Below the pieces are notes generated by a model. That model did no database searches. It saw only the letters and a program-made list of their open reading frames with translations, and was not told where the DNA came from. Source: Guadua angustifolia (lineage: Eukaryota > Streptophyta > Magnoliopsida > Poales > Poaceae). From it: a stretch of 64,000 nucleotides of DNA. Positions 48,076-59,702 of the stretch are shown piece after piece. Numbering within the stretch: position 1 is the stretch's first letter; each line of letters begins with the position of its first letter. The stretch lies in contig CM070504.1 in NCBI GenBank assembly GCA_036346375.1, forward strand, positions 5,577,890 through 5,641,889. Reading direction: 5' to 3'. The position numbers were made by a program, and so were the translations under genes.

Positions 48076-48930
48076 ATGTCGTTTCATCACGCTTCTTCAA
48101 AGAAGCGAAGTCATCCCACCCCAATATCCGGATGCCAGAGCGCCGACGCCCGCTTCGCCAGAGTTGCCCGACCCAAATGCGATCAAGAACCTACCGCGAA
48201 GATGATGCAATCTACCCACGGAGAGACGGCCGCCACACACTCATCAAGCAGTTCGCACATACGAGGTAAACCTCACCGTGTCCACACAATACAGGTAACA
48301 CTACCATTTCATGCATCGTTCTTTCTTTTCTCAAAGACAAGGACCGTGTTGCTTCTTCCAATGGATCGACGGGCGAACGACGCGACTACTTAATTTCTAC
48401 AATCGCCACGACGCCAAACCCGCTTCGCCGAGAACTTCACCCGTGGAGAGGCCGCCAGATATGTCCTTTTCTAGATCGACCAGAGCTCAGGGCCGGTGGG
48501 CAAAGGGCCAACCAATCGGTGAGTTTCATGCATCATACTCATGTTAAACTCACAAATCCGTAGTTCTAAACAGTTCATCGCACACAGGAGTTCAAAAGGA
48601 AACTTGCGAATGTGCTCAAGTCAAAGGAGAAACCTCCTCCGGGCCACCCAAAGCCCCGACGCTTATGCGACATGGCCCGGAGGCAAGTGGTTGATACATG
48701 CCACGGTGATCTAGCGGACCGAGATTCTACCGGTGCCCTTGGCCGAGGATGAACGGTGCCGGTATTTCAACCGGTGGACCCGAGACGCACCACCCACATC
48801 TCATGCTTCTGCATGGGATAACCGGGGAGCAACCATCTCCGTGGTGCCACTACCGCCTGTAAAAGCCGACACTCGAGCACGCCTACGGTGTTCTTCAACG
48901 ACCAAAGCAGCATATCAGCATTGATCGCAG
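48076..48930 (+). pseudogene. MULE passenger gene with GRF-type zinc-finger-like segments
   Basis: The order is a Pro/Arg-rich start (MSFHHASSKKR), a GPCCFFQWIDGRTT segment (about 48350), and, after a plausible intron (GGTGAGT donor at about 48521, ACACAG acceptor at about 48587), RRLCDMARRQVV, CHGDLADRDFYRCP, and RCRYFNRWTRD. Cys/His residues followed by FYRCP and C.YF.W are the pattern of GRF zinc fingers, which bind nucleic acid. Frame shifts are needed to read across, so it is probably dead or poorly modelled. It follows the MURA remnant on the same strand. Family assignment is inference from the pattern. Confidence 0.5.
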
Positions 48931-49679
48931 GCACGCCCGGTTGTCCAAGGATAAGCCCAACACACACCTCCTGTACCATATAGTGGAGTGCGAGCCAAAC
49001 AGAAGCAGCGCTCGCATGTCTCCGCCAACGCCAACACAAAGAGGTGCAGGAGGGTTCTCCTCTCAAGAAGAAGGGACAAGGGGAAGCAAATGGCCGAGAA
49101 CCGCAACACGCAACAAATCCTTGACTCGTTATGCAGACCATCCGGAACCCTACCGGTATTAACATAGGGGACGCTGAATCGGGATGACATGCCCATATGG
49201 GAGGCGAAATCCACATAAAAAGACCAAAAAATTATGTCTTATACACCCGAGACGTACGGCATAGGCCACCCAATCGGCGACAGCTGGGAGCACTGCGGAT
49301 CCCCATGGAGTTCTTTCATAGTAGGGATTGAGCGGTGTCCGAGGACAAATCGCAATATTAGAACGGGTCAGGTAATATGCAGAAAATGTCTTACATCATT
49401 CTGGCTATACCCAGATAGGCGGAACGATCATTTGTTCCACCATGACGAACAGTGCTTTCCTTAGTTAGTTCGTCACTGTTGTAATGCCCTTGTAATATAA
49501 TCTAATCTATTGCTTATTTTATCATCTGAACTTTCGGTGTATGTGGGCTTATATATGTATTGTTTGAATTTTAAAAAATCCCTCATATCTTAAAATCATT
49601 TGAAATTTTTATGGTAATATCACTGATTTATCAGGAACCTCCATAAAGAGTTTCAAAATTTTTCGACGTCGTAAAAGTT

Positions 49680-50037
49680 TCCATGGTTTCGTGGCCGCAA
49701 GTGCTTTTTCCGATTTTCGCAACAAAATACCGAGGCAATGTCCGCTATCTCGCCCATACGTAAGTGGTAGCCCGCATTATGAGGGCCGCCTTGATTTTTT
49801 CTCAGATTTTTGGACCATGTCCGCCACCCTGGGGCTACGAAAACCCCTAAGTGGCCACAATTTCCGCTGCTTGCGTCTGCGAGTGTCTTTTTCCGATTTT
49901 GGTAACAAAATACCGCCAACGTCCGACCATCTCGCCGCATCAAGTGGTATGCCACGCTATGAGGCCGCCTGTGCTTTTCCCCGCCATTTTTCGCCATATT
50001 CGGCGGACCTTACGAGACTACTTAAAACCCCTAAGTG
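49680..50037. repeat. Two degenerate direct repeats near the MULE right end
   Basis: TTTTTCCGATTTT(C/G)G.AACAAAATACCG occurs at about 49706 and 49889. Each is followed by ATCTCGCC, AAGTGGTA.(G)CC and TATGAG(G)GCCGCC. The period is about 180 bp. Confidence 0.75.
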
Positions 50038-50217
50038 AAATGCGATCACTAACTAAATAAAATAAATTTTCCGATTCATTACAGGACAATAAGTTTTTAT
50101 TTCTAATTCTTCCCAGTTCAATACATCAATTATGTACAACTAATTTACAACAAAAATTGTCAACAAAAAATATTAAATACAAAAATTTCAGATTCTCTTG
50201 TCATCGCGACGCTCATT

Positions 50218-50340
50218 ATGCGACAGGGGGCCTTCGCCTCGTCAGATGTTCGTCGTGCGACAGGTTCTGTCACATCTTCGTAGTGCGATAGGTGCCTTTT
50301 CGGTTCCTGTTGCACGTTCGTCGTGCGACAGGAGGCCATG
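50218..50340. repeat. Subterminal repeats of the MULE
   Basis: TTCGTCGTGCGACAGG and close variants (TATGCGACAGGGG, TTCGTAGTGCGATAGG) occur four times about 40 bp apart, just inside the right terminal repeat. They may be transposase-binding sites, which is inference. Confidence 0.7.
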
Positions 50341-50360
50341 TCAGCGCCCGGGCACCTGTC

Positions 50361-50487
50361 GCCGTGTATTTTTCCTATTTATGCCCCTGTCGCCCGTCCA
50401 ACGGGCGACAGAGGTATATTTCTGAAATTTTTTTTGGTGGAATATTTTTGAAATTTCAAATAAAAAATGTATTATTAAAAAAAAATC
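50361..50487 (-). repeat. MULE right terminal inverted repeat
   Basis: Inverse of 45705-45829. The outer end is followed directly by the GTGGTATAG target duplication. Confidence 0.92.
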
Positions 50488-50663
50488 GTGGTATAGCGCC
50501 ACTTGAGTGACTAACATTTTCTCCATGCGGGTTAAATTGGGATGATGGCTATAGGCAAGTCAACTTTAGGACTTCAATCTTCTGCTTCAGCACTTGTTCG
50601 TGGATAAGGTGCCATGTTCTCATTCTTACAACCTCCAATTTTGTGAACCAAGCATGCATATTA

Positions 50664-50935
50664 GGGCATCTTCAATGGTGCCACTTCAGCTAGCTATAAG
50701 GGTGCCATCTCACCATTTTGCTTAGGTGGAAGAGAGAAAACAAGGAGAGAGATATAGACTGGCTACTAATGTATAGCCAGGCTATAACTGATTCCAAGGC
50801 ACTTATTACCTATTACATGTGGGCCAATATTTAATTTTATAGACAATACTATAGCTAATCCATTGGAGAGGTTATCTATATACTATCTATAGATGATATG
50901 GATATTTCTTATAGCTAGTACTATTGGAGATGCCC
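50664..50935. mobile_element. Tourist-type MITE (PIF/Harbinger)
   Basis: The ends are GGGCATCTTCAATGG and the inverse of GGGCATCTCCAATAG, flanked by TTA on both sides (50661-50663, 50936-50938). 272 bp, non-coding. TTA duplication and GGGCATC(T)CCAA ends are characteristic of Tourist elements in grasses. Confidence 0.85.
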
Positions 50936-50938
50936 TTA

Positions 50939-52561
50939 TATCATAAGGCTCTGCCAAGCTCTCATTTCTACGCTACTATGATCCCTAATAAAGCATATTC
51001 TAACATATGCCTCGTGTAAGCATCAATGGCCTTTCTTGTTTCTTCCTCGTCACTTCATATCCTATAATCCTATTTCTTTCAGTTTTACAAACCACGCTGG
51101 AATTTTGTGGATTAATTTATTTTCAATTTTATGTCACGCTGCTATTCGAATTTTGCTCTGAATTATCGGGTTTCTCATCTTTTGTTGCTCTGTTGCAAAT
51201 GGATTCCAAATGAAGACGATATAAAATCTAGGTCGATCGGCACGTAATCTTTAAGCCAACTCTGTTGCAAGGTGCCGGGTGGCATATAATATACAATCAA
51301 CCTTTTAGTTGTTCACATGTTCCATCTAGATAAGCTCTCCAAAATTAGTAGCCATACTTTTGAAATGAAGAGCACTAGGCAGGATTAAGTTTATATCAAA
51401 ATTTTAAATCGCAATTTTCGCGGCTTCACTGTAAGGTCCAAAAAAAACTAAGTACAGTAGCTATTGTGGAAGCTATCCATCATCACATTTTTAGTATTTT
51501 AATTTTTTTAAAAAATAAATATGTATATAATATAAGTCACCTCCAAATAAATCATAAAACATAATACTTTATAAGGTACTAATATTTTTTGTAATAAGAA
51601 TATGAGTCAAGTCTAGGATTAACATACTAATACATATCTAAAAGATCATAAATAATAATTATATCATAATGTTCTAGACAATAAGTACTTAATCACTAAA
51701 AAATATGAATGTTGGATACTAGATTTTCTCATAGTTCAGGTTTATAAGAGATGTGTTTGAGGCTTTTAGTAATGTTGGATTTCAAAATAGATCTAATATT
51801 TTAGCCTATTGGTATCTATGTAGGACAGCGGAGCTATTACTAGCTACAAATTGCATCAAATAGCAAAGCTATTGCTAGCTATAGAATTGGTAGCTGATAT
51901 AGCGAAACATTAATTAGCCCGTTGTTTCGCATTTATGATAAAAAAACTATAATTATAGCTAGCTATTTAGAATTCTGTTTCAAATCATGACTTGCATTTC
52001 TTGCACTCTCACCACTTAACCCATGCAATACGATTTACATTTAACCAAACAAAATCAATCTCCGCGGTGCCTGTGAGCGATTGCAGCTCAACAACCTGGA
52101 GAACGCCACACATGCGTCCATCTGTAGTGTCACTTGCGCCAATGTAATGCTTGCGTCCCTTTCGCGTTGCATGGTGGAGTCAAGTAGTCAACACAGGTTG
52201 GCTAAACCCGTATTATTATATATACCGTTTTATATTTTACTAATGCCGCATCAATACATCCATCATCCATGGAGATCAAGGGTGTACTTGCGAGCGACGA
52301 CGTTGGATGTTTACATCTTTTTTTTTTTTTTGGGATAGGAAACGGAGCACTTTGTGTGTAATTCATATGATAAATATCGTTGATTAATTCGTTCCAAATT
52401 AAACGGGGCTACCATCGTTGTTAACACCACGGGTTTTTTCAGTCGATGCCCAAAATTAATTGACCGTAACAATGCGTGCCAAAGTTTGGTATCAAAATTG
52501 CAATGATTTGCTAGAGCTGACAACACATGAACAGTACAACTAGACATCAAGGCACTTTCTA
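50939..52561. other. AT-rich intergenic, no recognisable gene
   Basis: Very AT-rich (51480-51700). Repeats of AGCTATTGCTAGCTAT type occur at about 51830-51960 and could be a decayed MITE. Nothing coding could be supported. Confidence 0.45.
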
Positions 52562-52682
52562 CCGTACTTAGGAGGTAAAAAAATACATGAAGCTAAAAGT
52601 TTGAAGCTACATGAAAGTACCTAGAGTTAAAAGAGTTCAAAGTGATTAGGTGGTACCTCGTAGTACCTCCTAAAAATGGTAA
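52562..52682. mobile_element. Short palindromic element
   Basis: ACCGTACTTAGGAGGTA on the left faces TACCTCCTAAAAATGGT on the right, about 120 bp apart, with a foldable AAGTTTGAAGCTAC / AGTTAAAAGAGTTC interior. Non-coding and MITE-like; no target duplication was assigned. Confidence 0.5.
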
Positions 52683-52747
52683 AACTCTAAAGCACCAATT
52701 ACTTTGTCATGTGATTAAATCCCGGAGTCCTTAATTATGGTTAGAAG

Positions 52748-54659
52748 CATTGTTGTGAAAAATGGCCGACTCGATCGATTAGTCGGCTGATTAATCGTTG
52801 ACGGTGACTAAAGCGTCATGAATAATTTAGTTGAAGTGCAATTAACGTAGTCGAACGACTAATTGACCGCATAATCCAACTAATCATTCGTTTTCGATTT
52901 ATCATCCTTTTTCTATTTAATAACGAAAATAGTTTATTTTTATCCACTAATTACAATAAATTAGTTTATAATATTGTGTCATAGTGTCCATAGTATGTAC
53001 TTTTTGGGTGAAGTATAAGCAGTGAAATATAAAATATGTTTTGTAGAGTGATAATTTACAATAATTTTGGATAACTAAAATATTTCTAATTAATTCTAAA
53101 TGTAAATAAACATATTAATATGAATGCATAATTAGGGGTGGAAAAAAACTCGAAACTTGCGAGTTTAACGAGCACTCAGAAACTCAGTTCGACTCAACTC
53201 GAACTCATTCCTTAACGAGTCAAGTCGAGTTGGATTTTGAACTCGTTAATGTAACAAATTAAACGAGCGAGCTAACAAGCTTAACGAGTTGAAAAAAAAA
53301 CACTATAACCCTAAGTCCTAACCCGTTCGCTTCAGAGTTTGGACCGATTCCCCTCCTGACGTGTCGCCCTACATCCGCAACTCGCCTCCGATGGCCGCCC
53401 CCTCCCCTTCCCTCCGACACGCTATCCCCTCCCCTCCCCTCCGACATGCTGCCCCGCGAGGCGCACCCTGGGCATCGATGGACTGGCTCATCTTCACCTC
53501 CAGCTCGAGCTCCTGCTCCAAATCCGGCTCCTCCTCGCTCACCAATGCGCTCCCAGCGGGGAACATCTGCCCCCTTCGGTCGGCTCGTCAAGCCACTGCC
53601 CTCGTCCTTCGTCGCGGCCACCCTACCGCCTCCGCCCTCGCCCCGCGCTGTCGCCCTTGCTCCTCGCCCCTTCCGATCGAGCTCCCACCTGGCATTGTTA
53701 GCAACGTCTTCTATGTCGTTGTTAAGGTCTTTTCCTATTGCTCTAATTATGTCTTGATTTCTTCTTGGTGGTTTTGTAAATCTTGGCTATATTAGTATGT
53801 GCTGAGCCTGAATTGCATATTCACTTCATCAAGGTAGAATTAGCTTTGTGTTATTTGGAGCCTATAGAATCTGTAAAATGAACTCTATGTGACTATATGT
53901 GAGAGATCAAATTTTTGTACTGAGGTGGAAATTTCTGTTGATTCAGTTATTCAGTATTCGCTACAAGAGAGATTCTTTGATGGCATGCAGTTCCTTAATG
54001 ATATCTCCGGTTGACATTCTACAATATGCTCAGAACACCTTATTTTTGCTCGGGTAACACCTTATTTTTGTAGAGCATGACATCAGCGTTGGCGATCTTA
54101 TTGTGAATGTTCTTGATATGGCAATTGCTGATAATTATGATGCTGAACTCAGGAGATAAAGGCCTTCTTCAAGCACTATTTGCCAAGTTGTTTACTAGTA
54201 TAAAGGATTTGGTATTGTTATTGAAGTGCACTCAAAATACTATGTATCACAGCCTCACAGGCACAGCAGCACTAGTCTGGAGCTTGAACTGTGCCTGCTA
54301 GAAGTGGGGTTTTGCTCCAACAATATTTCTATCTTGCTGTATCATCAATACCGTTAATTCTGATCTTCCCATACTAATTAAGGCGGTGCATGGTCATGTC
54401 TAGATTTTTGCTGCGTTATTCAATGCTTCACTCCTTGATACCAAGTTGAGCTTTCAACTCGTTAAGAAAACGAGTCGAGTCGAGCTGACTCGTTATCTTA
54501 ATAAGTTTAACGAGTTGAGTTGAATTGGCTTGATATGCACCCATATGCATAATCATCATTTAAATTATAATTAATCGACCGTGTTATGATTAATCACTTA
54601 GTGATATATATCTGTATCATGTCCATCTGTTAAACACATACCGTTTTTCACAACATTCG
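52748..54659. mobile_element. Non-autonomous DNA element containing a nested hAT element
   Basis: CATTGTTGTGAAAAATGG at 52748 faces CCGTTTTTCACAACATTCG ending at about 54659. Motifs ACTAATCG / GATTAATC recur inside both arms. Without the inner hAT element (53133-54545) it is about 500 bp. It has no coding content of its own. The target duplication is not clear. Confidence 0.65.
53133..54545. mobile_element. hAT element with perfect 8-bp target duplication
   Basis: It starts TAGGGGTGGA and ends with the inverse of TATGGGTGCA. TGCATAAT flanks both sides (53125-53132, 54546-54553). Both arms are packed with AACTCGTTAA / GAGTCGAG motifs as in the element at 14778-19988. The inside (53340-54400) is not transposase. 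It has a GC-rich Ser/Pro-coding block (53340-53700) and an exon-like piece near 54075-54158 (open as ISVGDLIVNVLDMAIADN), possibly captured host sequence of unknown origin. Confidence 0.85.
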
Positions 54660-55851
54660 TAAGTACGCAAGCAAGTAGCCAAGTAGACACGTGCGGTTGT
54701 GCCACATTACGAAAGTGGACATTCTTTTGCTCATCCGTATGCAATGATTAGAGCAGACAAGCGTAACCGCTAAGCGCACGGTTGTTAGTTGTTACTGTCT
54801 TAATCATTAGGTTAGATTAGATTTAGATTAGAGTAAATTAAAGTTACATACGTGATACATCCACGTGGGAAATATCTAAATACAACGCACATCCAGCGCC
54901 GGCTGCGTCCAAACTGGCATGACAAAGATCGATCGATGTGATGCCATTCCTTCGCGCTGGCTTAACGCGTGTTTTATATATTCAGACAGATCAGGAAGCC
55001 AATTCCATGGCGGACCTGCCCTTTTCTTGGACGGAACTGCATGTCGGTCACGTGCCATTCGTTTAGGCCAGGTAATTAGCATGTTTGGCATGTGATTAGA
55101 ATAATTCCCTGCCGTGTTGTGTTAACCTAATTAAGCTTGTGTCTGAAACATCCATTAGCTATTAGGTCAGGTAAACAATCCGTTTCACAGAATAATTATA
55201 TTCCTCCAGCTACAACTTACAGGACGCAACGACGACACGCATTCTTTAGCTTCGGACCCATCGAGCGGCCGAGCTCGCGGGGAGAATGCTGACTTGGCAT
55301 GGATCAGCTGGACCAATCAGAAAGGCGTCCGAGGGGCCAGCTCGATCGTGGTGGTCAACGTGATGACTTCGTGCCCACTTGTGCTCAATTAAAGTAAGTT
55401 TCTTTTCGTTAAGATGATGCAAAATTATTAACAGGTAAACATAAGCTAGCTAGCTACAAGCCCGCGACAGAAGCATGTACACGTTCCAAAAGTCAGCTCG
55501 CCAGAAATTGAGGCTATGGCAGTTATAACGTGAGTGCTAACTGCTAACCACTGTACTCGCGGCGGCGGATCTTGAAAAAAAGGGGGCTTATGGATTAAAT
55601 TAGTGGTTAATGAAGAACTAGTACTGATATGAACAAATTGATTCAATCAAAATCTTATCAATTGCCTCATACTAAATACAAAGACCAATAAACAACCGGT
55701 GACAACTGACAAGGCCTTTGCAAGCTTGCACACCTTTAGATCTACACCACCTCTCTCTTGAGTTGGTGCCATATTTTTTCTATATTCAAGTATCTAGCTT
55801 TCTATATTCTATATTCAGATTAGTTTTTCAAAGGACCTGTGTTCGCTGAAT
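54660..55851. other. No recognisable gene; LINE 5' leader at the right
   Basis: Moderately AT-rich intergenic sequence. The last stretch (about 55700-55851) may be the untranslated leader of the LINE. No gene signals were found. Confidence 0.4.
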
Positions 55852-58072
55852 TTGAAGAGAAGTTTTGCGGAGGTAGTGAAGATGGCGGATGGTCAGGAGG
55901 GGGGTCATTGGGTGTGGCAGCCTGATCCTCGGCCGCCGCGTATGCCGCGGCAAAATCCTCAACATCAACGCCAGGTTCTACGCCCTCCGGCTGGTCCTCA
56001 ACTACGCCCTCCACCGCCTCCCAGGATTCATCAACAACCGCGTCCACTGGCTGTGCAAGCGCCTCCAGGAGATCGACCTCAACTTCAACATCAGGGGCGC
56101 CCACAACTGCAGCAGACGCGTATGAACCAACAACAAGGCAGAAGGCCTCCTCAGCAAAATTTGGGCCAAGGTATGAAGGATGATCAAATCGTAATCGATC
56201 CCAGATATAGAGGTTTGACATGCTTTAACTGTGGGGAACCTGGCCATTTTGTTGGTATTTGTAAGAAACCCAAAATTTGCTTCATATGTGCTGTTCCTGG
56301 TCACCATATGAATGAGTGTCCTGCTTGGTCTAAGCCGATGCCTCAAGCCGTCTATATGGGTAGTGCTGGTAGAGGTTTGGGATTTTACCGTTTGGAAATA
56401 CCTTCAGTTGAATCTACCCAGTGGCTTAATATGAAGAATTGTGGTATTGTGAAAATAAAAAAAGGGGACATTACTTTAGCAGAACTTGAGCAAGAATTGT
56501 CTGAGATATATTGCAAGGAATGGCCATGGCAGATTAGGGAATTGGACGTTGACAAGTTTTTGGTTAGATTTCCTCCCCATAAGAAGGTATCTGACATAAA
56601 AAACTACCCTTCATTCAATCTGAGAAAGGAAGGTGTGGAAGTGGAAGTCCTGGAGTGGATTGGTGAATTAGAACCTTATGGAGAATTAAAAGAAACTTGG
56701 GTGCAGATTAGAGGTATCCCACCCAAATGGTGTGATTGGAATATTTTTTCCCAAATTTCTTCTGGCTTTGGTATTATGATTGATGTGGATTGGGCTGGTC
56801 TTTTCAAATCATTTTATGAGGTGGTTAGAGTCAAGATAGCCTGCAGGAACCCTGGTCAGATCCCTCTTGAGAGATTGTATGAAATGAGCAAGAAATTGTA
56901 TTTGATCTCCTTTGTTGTTGAAGGTTATGATCAGGAGGCAGCTGGTGTTACTAACCCTGATAATGGAGATGATGATGATAGTCATGATGAAGATAATGAG
57001 GAAGAAGATGACTTCAGTGAACATGATAATGATAAAAATGTTATGGAGGTGGACAGATTTAAGAATCAACAAAGTGGTTCTATTACTTCGCAGAGAAATG
57101 CTGGTTGTCCTTTTGTTAGATGCAAGACAGCGGCTGTTTTGATTGGAGAAGGAATTCAGATCAATCAGGAAGAACAAATTTTTCAAAGGCATGAGTAACC
57201 ATAGAGCTAAAGGTGTCGAGTTGGAAGCTAGACGCTTTGATGATGAGTTTGTGACACCTAAACAACAGATTAGGACGTCGGGGGACACGCTTGAGAGAAA
57301 AGGAGGAATGGTGGAACGTTTGGAGGATACTTTTTCGGAACATTCTCAGTGGGATAATCTTAGAACTTTTGCTGTGGATGGTCAAATGGGAGGAAATGCT
57401 TATCTATTAAGAGAAATGGAATTGGCAGAAACTGATTCTGATGAGGATAATGAGACTGCAGAAGAAGAAATGTTTCAGGCCATTTTGGGGGATGGGGAAG
57501 TTGGTGGATTGACTGAAGTTGATGCTGATAATCAAGAAAAAAGCTTGGAAGTCCAGAATAAAGCTGAGAAGATGTGTCAGAAACAAAAAGAACCTGTTTG
57601 GGGTCCATCCTTGAGGATGTCTCGACCCAGGAGGTTGAAGGAAGATGGTAAAACAGTGCTTCAGAGAGCACAGGACTATGCGAAGCTCAAAAATCTTGAA
57701 GTTCAGAAAGTTTCTAAGTGTGGTAATTCTTTTAACTCTCTGAATAATGAACTGTTGATTAGGATGGCCTCTCTTACTGATGTGAGTTTGGGTATTAACC
57801 CACATAATGCTGTTGAGAATGTTGAAAAGATGAAAAACAAGGAAGAAAAAAACATTATGGCTTTTAAAGCTAATAATCCTGATGTGTTTCTTCCTGTTGA
57901 GTTAGAAGAAATCTTAGATTGTAATGATTTCCCACCATTAATGAAAATGTCTCCACAAAAAACATCTCCTGATATGAGATGTGTAGATATGAGTGGGGAA
58001 AGGTCTTGGTCTCAAGTAGTTAAGAATAATAAACAAAAAGATTGTAATGAGGGGAGCTTTTTGGAATGTTAG
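55852..58072 (+). pseudogene. LINE ORF1 (nucleic-acid-binding protein), one frameshift
   Basis: The first part (55852-57198) starts MKRSFAEVVKMADG and has a Pro/Gln-rich stretch. Next come two CCHC-type knuckles in tandem (CFNCGEPGHFVGIC, CFICAVPGHHMNEC) at about residues 123-155, then a conserved region with RGIPPKWCDWNIF as in plant LINE/DUF4283 proteins. An acidic tail follows. The frame then shifts near 57190 and continues (57199-58072) to NDFPPLMKMSPQK and SWSQVVKNNKQ, ending in TAG. ORF1 overlaps the ORF2 start (58047) by 26 bases. It binds the element's RNA in L1-type elements. Confidence 0.85.
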
Positions 58073-59702
58073 AGGCCTGAATAAGTCAGGCAGGATTAAT
58101 GGCTTGTCTGATTTTGTTCTTGAGAACAAATTAGACTTTGTGGGTATTCAAGAAACTAAGAAAGAAAATTTTGAAGACAGTACATTGAAAAATATTAGGA
58201 GTGATTACAATTGGAATTGGTTACCTGCTGCTCATACGGCTGGAGGTATTCTGGTGGGGATTAGTTCTAGGAAGTTTGATGTGAATGCCTGGCAGAAGTT
58301 TAAGTTCTGCATATCTTGTAATATCATGAATATTTTTGATAAATTTGTTTGGAGACTAGTTGTTGTGTATGGCTCCCCATATGATGATGGTAAACAAGAC
58401 TTCTTGAATGAGTTACATTTTATTATGAATAATTGGGAAGGTCCTACCATTTTTGGCGGGGATTTTAATATTGTGAGGAACCAATCTGAGAAAAGTAATG
58501 GGGTGATTAATCACCATTGGGCTTTTCTCCTTAATGATTGGTGTAATAGTTGGGGGTTGATAGAGTGGAAAAATTCTTCTAGATCTTTCACGTGGTGCAA
58601 TAATCAGACTCAGCCCATTATGGCTGCTCTAGATAAGATCTTTGTAACTACTTCTTTTGATTCCCAGTATCCTAGGACTATGGTCAAGGCTGGGTCCAAG
58701 GCTAGTAGTGACCATGTTCCATTAATTCTTGATTTTGGTGATGTGCAGAACAGTAATAAAAAACTCTTTAGGTTTGAAAAATGGTGGTTGAATAAACCTG
58801 ACTTCATTGAGATGGTTGAAAAAACTTGAAATTCTCCCTGTTTTAAGACAGATCCTCTTGATATCTGGCAGATGAAAATTAGAAACCTGAGGAAAAAGAT
58901 TAGAGGTTGGGCTTTGAATGCCAATTCGGATATGAGGAGATATAAAGCTGATTTACTAAGAGAAATAGAGAATTTTGACTTGAAAAAAGAATCTTCCCAG
59001 TTATCTGAGAATGACAATAATAAGTTAAAGTCTCTGGTAGACGAGTTGAATAAGATTTGGAGTTTTGAGGAGATTAAAGCTAAGCAAAGATCTAGAGATA
59101 GGGAGATTAAAGAAGGTGATCGTAACACTGCGTACTTTCATGCAGTTGCTAATCAAAGAAGAAGGAAAAAACATATTAATGTTCTTGATGGTCCTGATGG
59201 TCCTGTAGAAGATACTAAGGGGATGTTAGATTTAGCTGTGCAGTTTTACAAAAACTTGTTTGGTGCTGAAAATACGCTTGATATCTCCTTGAATGAGCAC
59301 TTCTGGGATGCCGATAGCCGTATTAAAGGTGAAGAGAATGGGTTGTTGGAAGCCCTTTTTCGAACATGAAGTTAAAGAGGTCTTTTTTGGCTCTTATGTC
59401 GATGGGGCTCGCCCGGATGGCTTCTCCTTTATGTTTTATCAGAAGTTTTGGGAGTTGATTAAAAATGATTTTATGGCCTTGGTGCACGGCTTTGAGAATG
59501 GCTTCTTGAATCTTTCTAGGTTGAATTATACTATGATTACTTTGATTCCCAAAGAGAATGATGCTAGGAATTTAAGGAAGTTTAGGCCTATTAGTTTGAT
59601 AAATTGTAGCTTTAAAATCTTCTCAAAAATTTTGAATAACAGATTGATTAAAATTGCTGATAGAATCATTTCTCCCATCATAAGACAACATGCTGTCAAG
59701 GT
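58047..59702 (+). pseudogene. LINE ORF2: endonuclease and N-terminal reverse transcriptase
   Basis: MRGAFWNVRGLNKSGRI begins an APE-type endonuclease (IQETKKENF, FGGDFNIVRN, SSDHVPLILDF) that nicks target DNA. A TGA at 58827-58829 interrupts it, and the same frame continues with the linker (RDREIKEGDRNTAYFHAVAN). A frame change near 59300 leads into reverse transcriptase (RPDGFSFMFYQKFWELIKND, LIPKEND, RKFRPISLINCSFKIFSKIL). It ends at the insertion; about 60 codons normally found before the EKAYDRV block are absent. Confidence 0.87.

Larger units (their letters stand above)
45705..50487 (+). mobile_element. Mutator-like element (MULE), 4.8 kb
   Basis: The terminal inverted repeats are about 125 bp (45705-45829 and 50361-50487), starting GA(A/T)TTTTTTTAATAATAC, with few differences. 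The 9-bp target duplication GTGGTATAG is perfect (45696-45704 and 50488-50496). Inside lie a truncated MURA-type transposase (46601-47780), a second broken gene with GRF zinc-finger-like segments (48076-48930), and subterminal repeats. The ends also hold the palindrome GCCCGTCCAACGGGC. Confidence 0.93.
55852..59702 (+). mobile_element. L1-type LINE, 5' part (ORF1, endonuclease, start of reverse transcriptase)
   Basis: ORF1 (zinc knuckles) is followed by ORF2, with an APE-type endonuclease and the start of reverse transcriptase, in L1 order on the plus strand. The reverse transcriptase stops after PISLINCSFKIFSKILNNRL and ISPI at about 59690 and resumes at 63103 after a large insertion. Several stops and frameshifts make it inactive. 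The element runs past the right edge. Confidence 0.9.

Noticed and set aside
55889..56125. Alternative frame in LINE ORF1 resembling a normal protein (LPGFINNRVHWLCKRLQEID)
   Set aside because: It overlaps the ORF1 frame that contains the zinc knuckles; there is no independent support, although the Pro/Gln-rich sense frame is itself of low complexity.
56809..57288. Minus-strand open frame of 159 codons in LINE ORF1
   Set aside because: It is the antisense of the acidic (GAT/GAA-rich) ORF1 tail, which automatically yields Ile/Leu/Phe-rich sequence.
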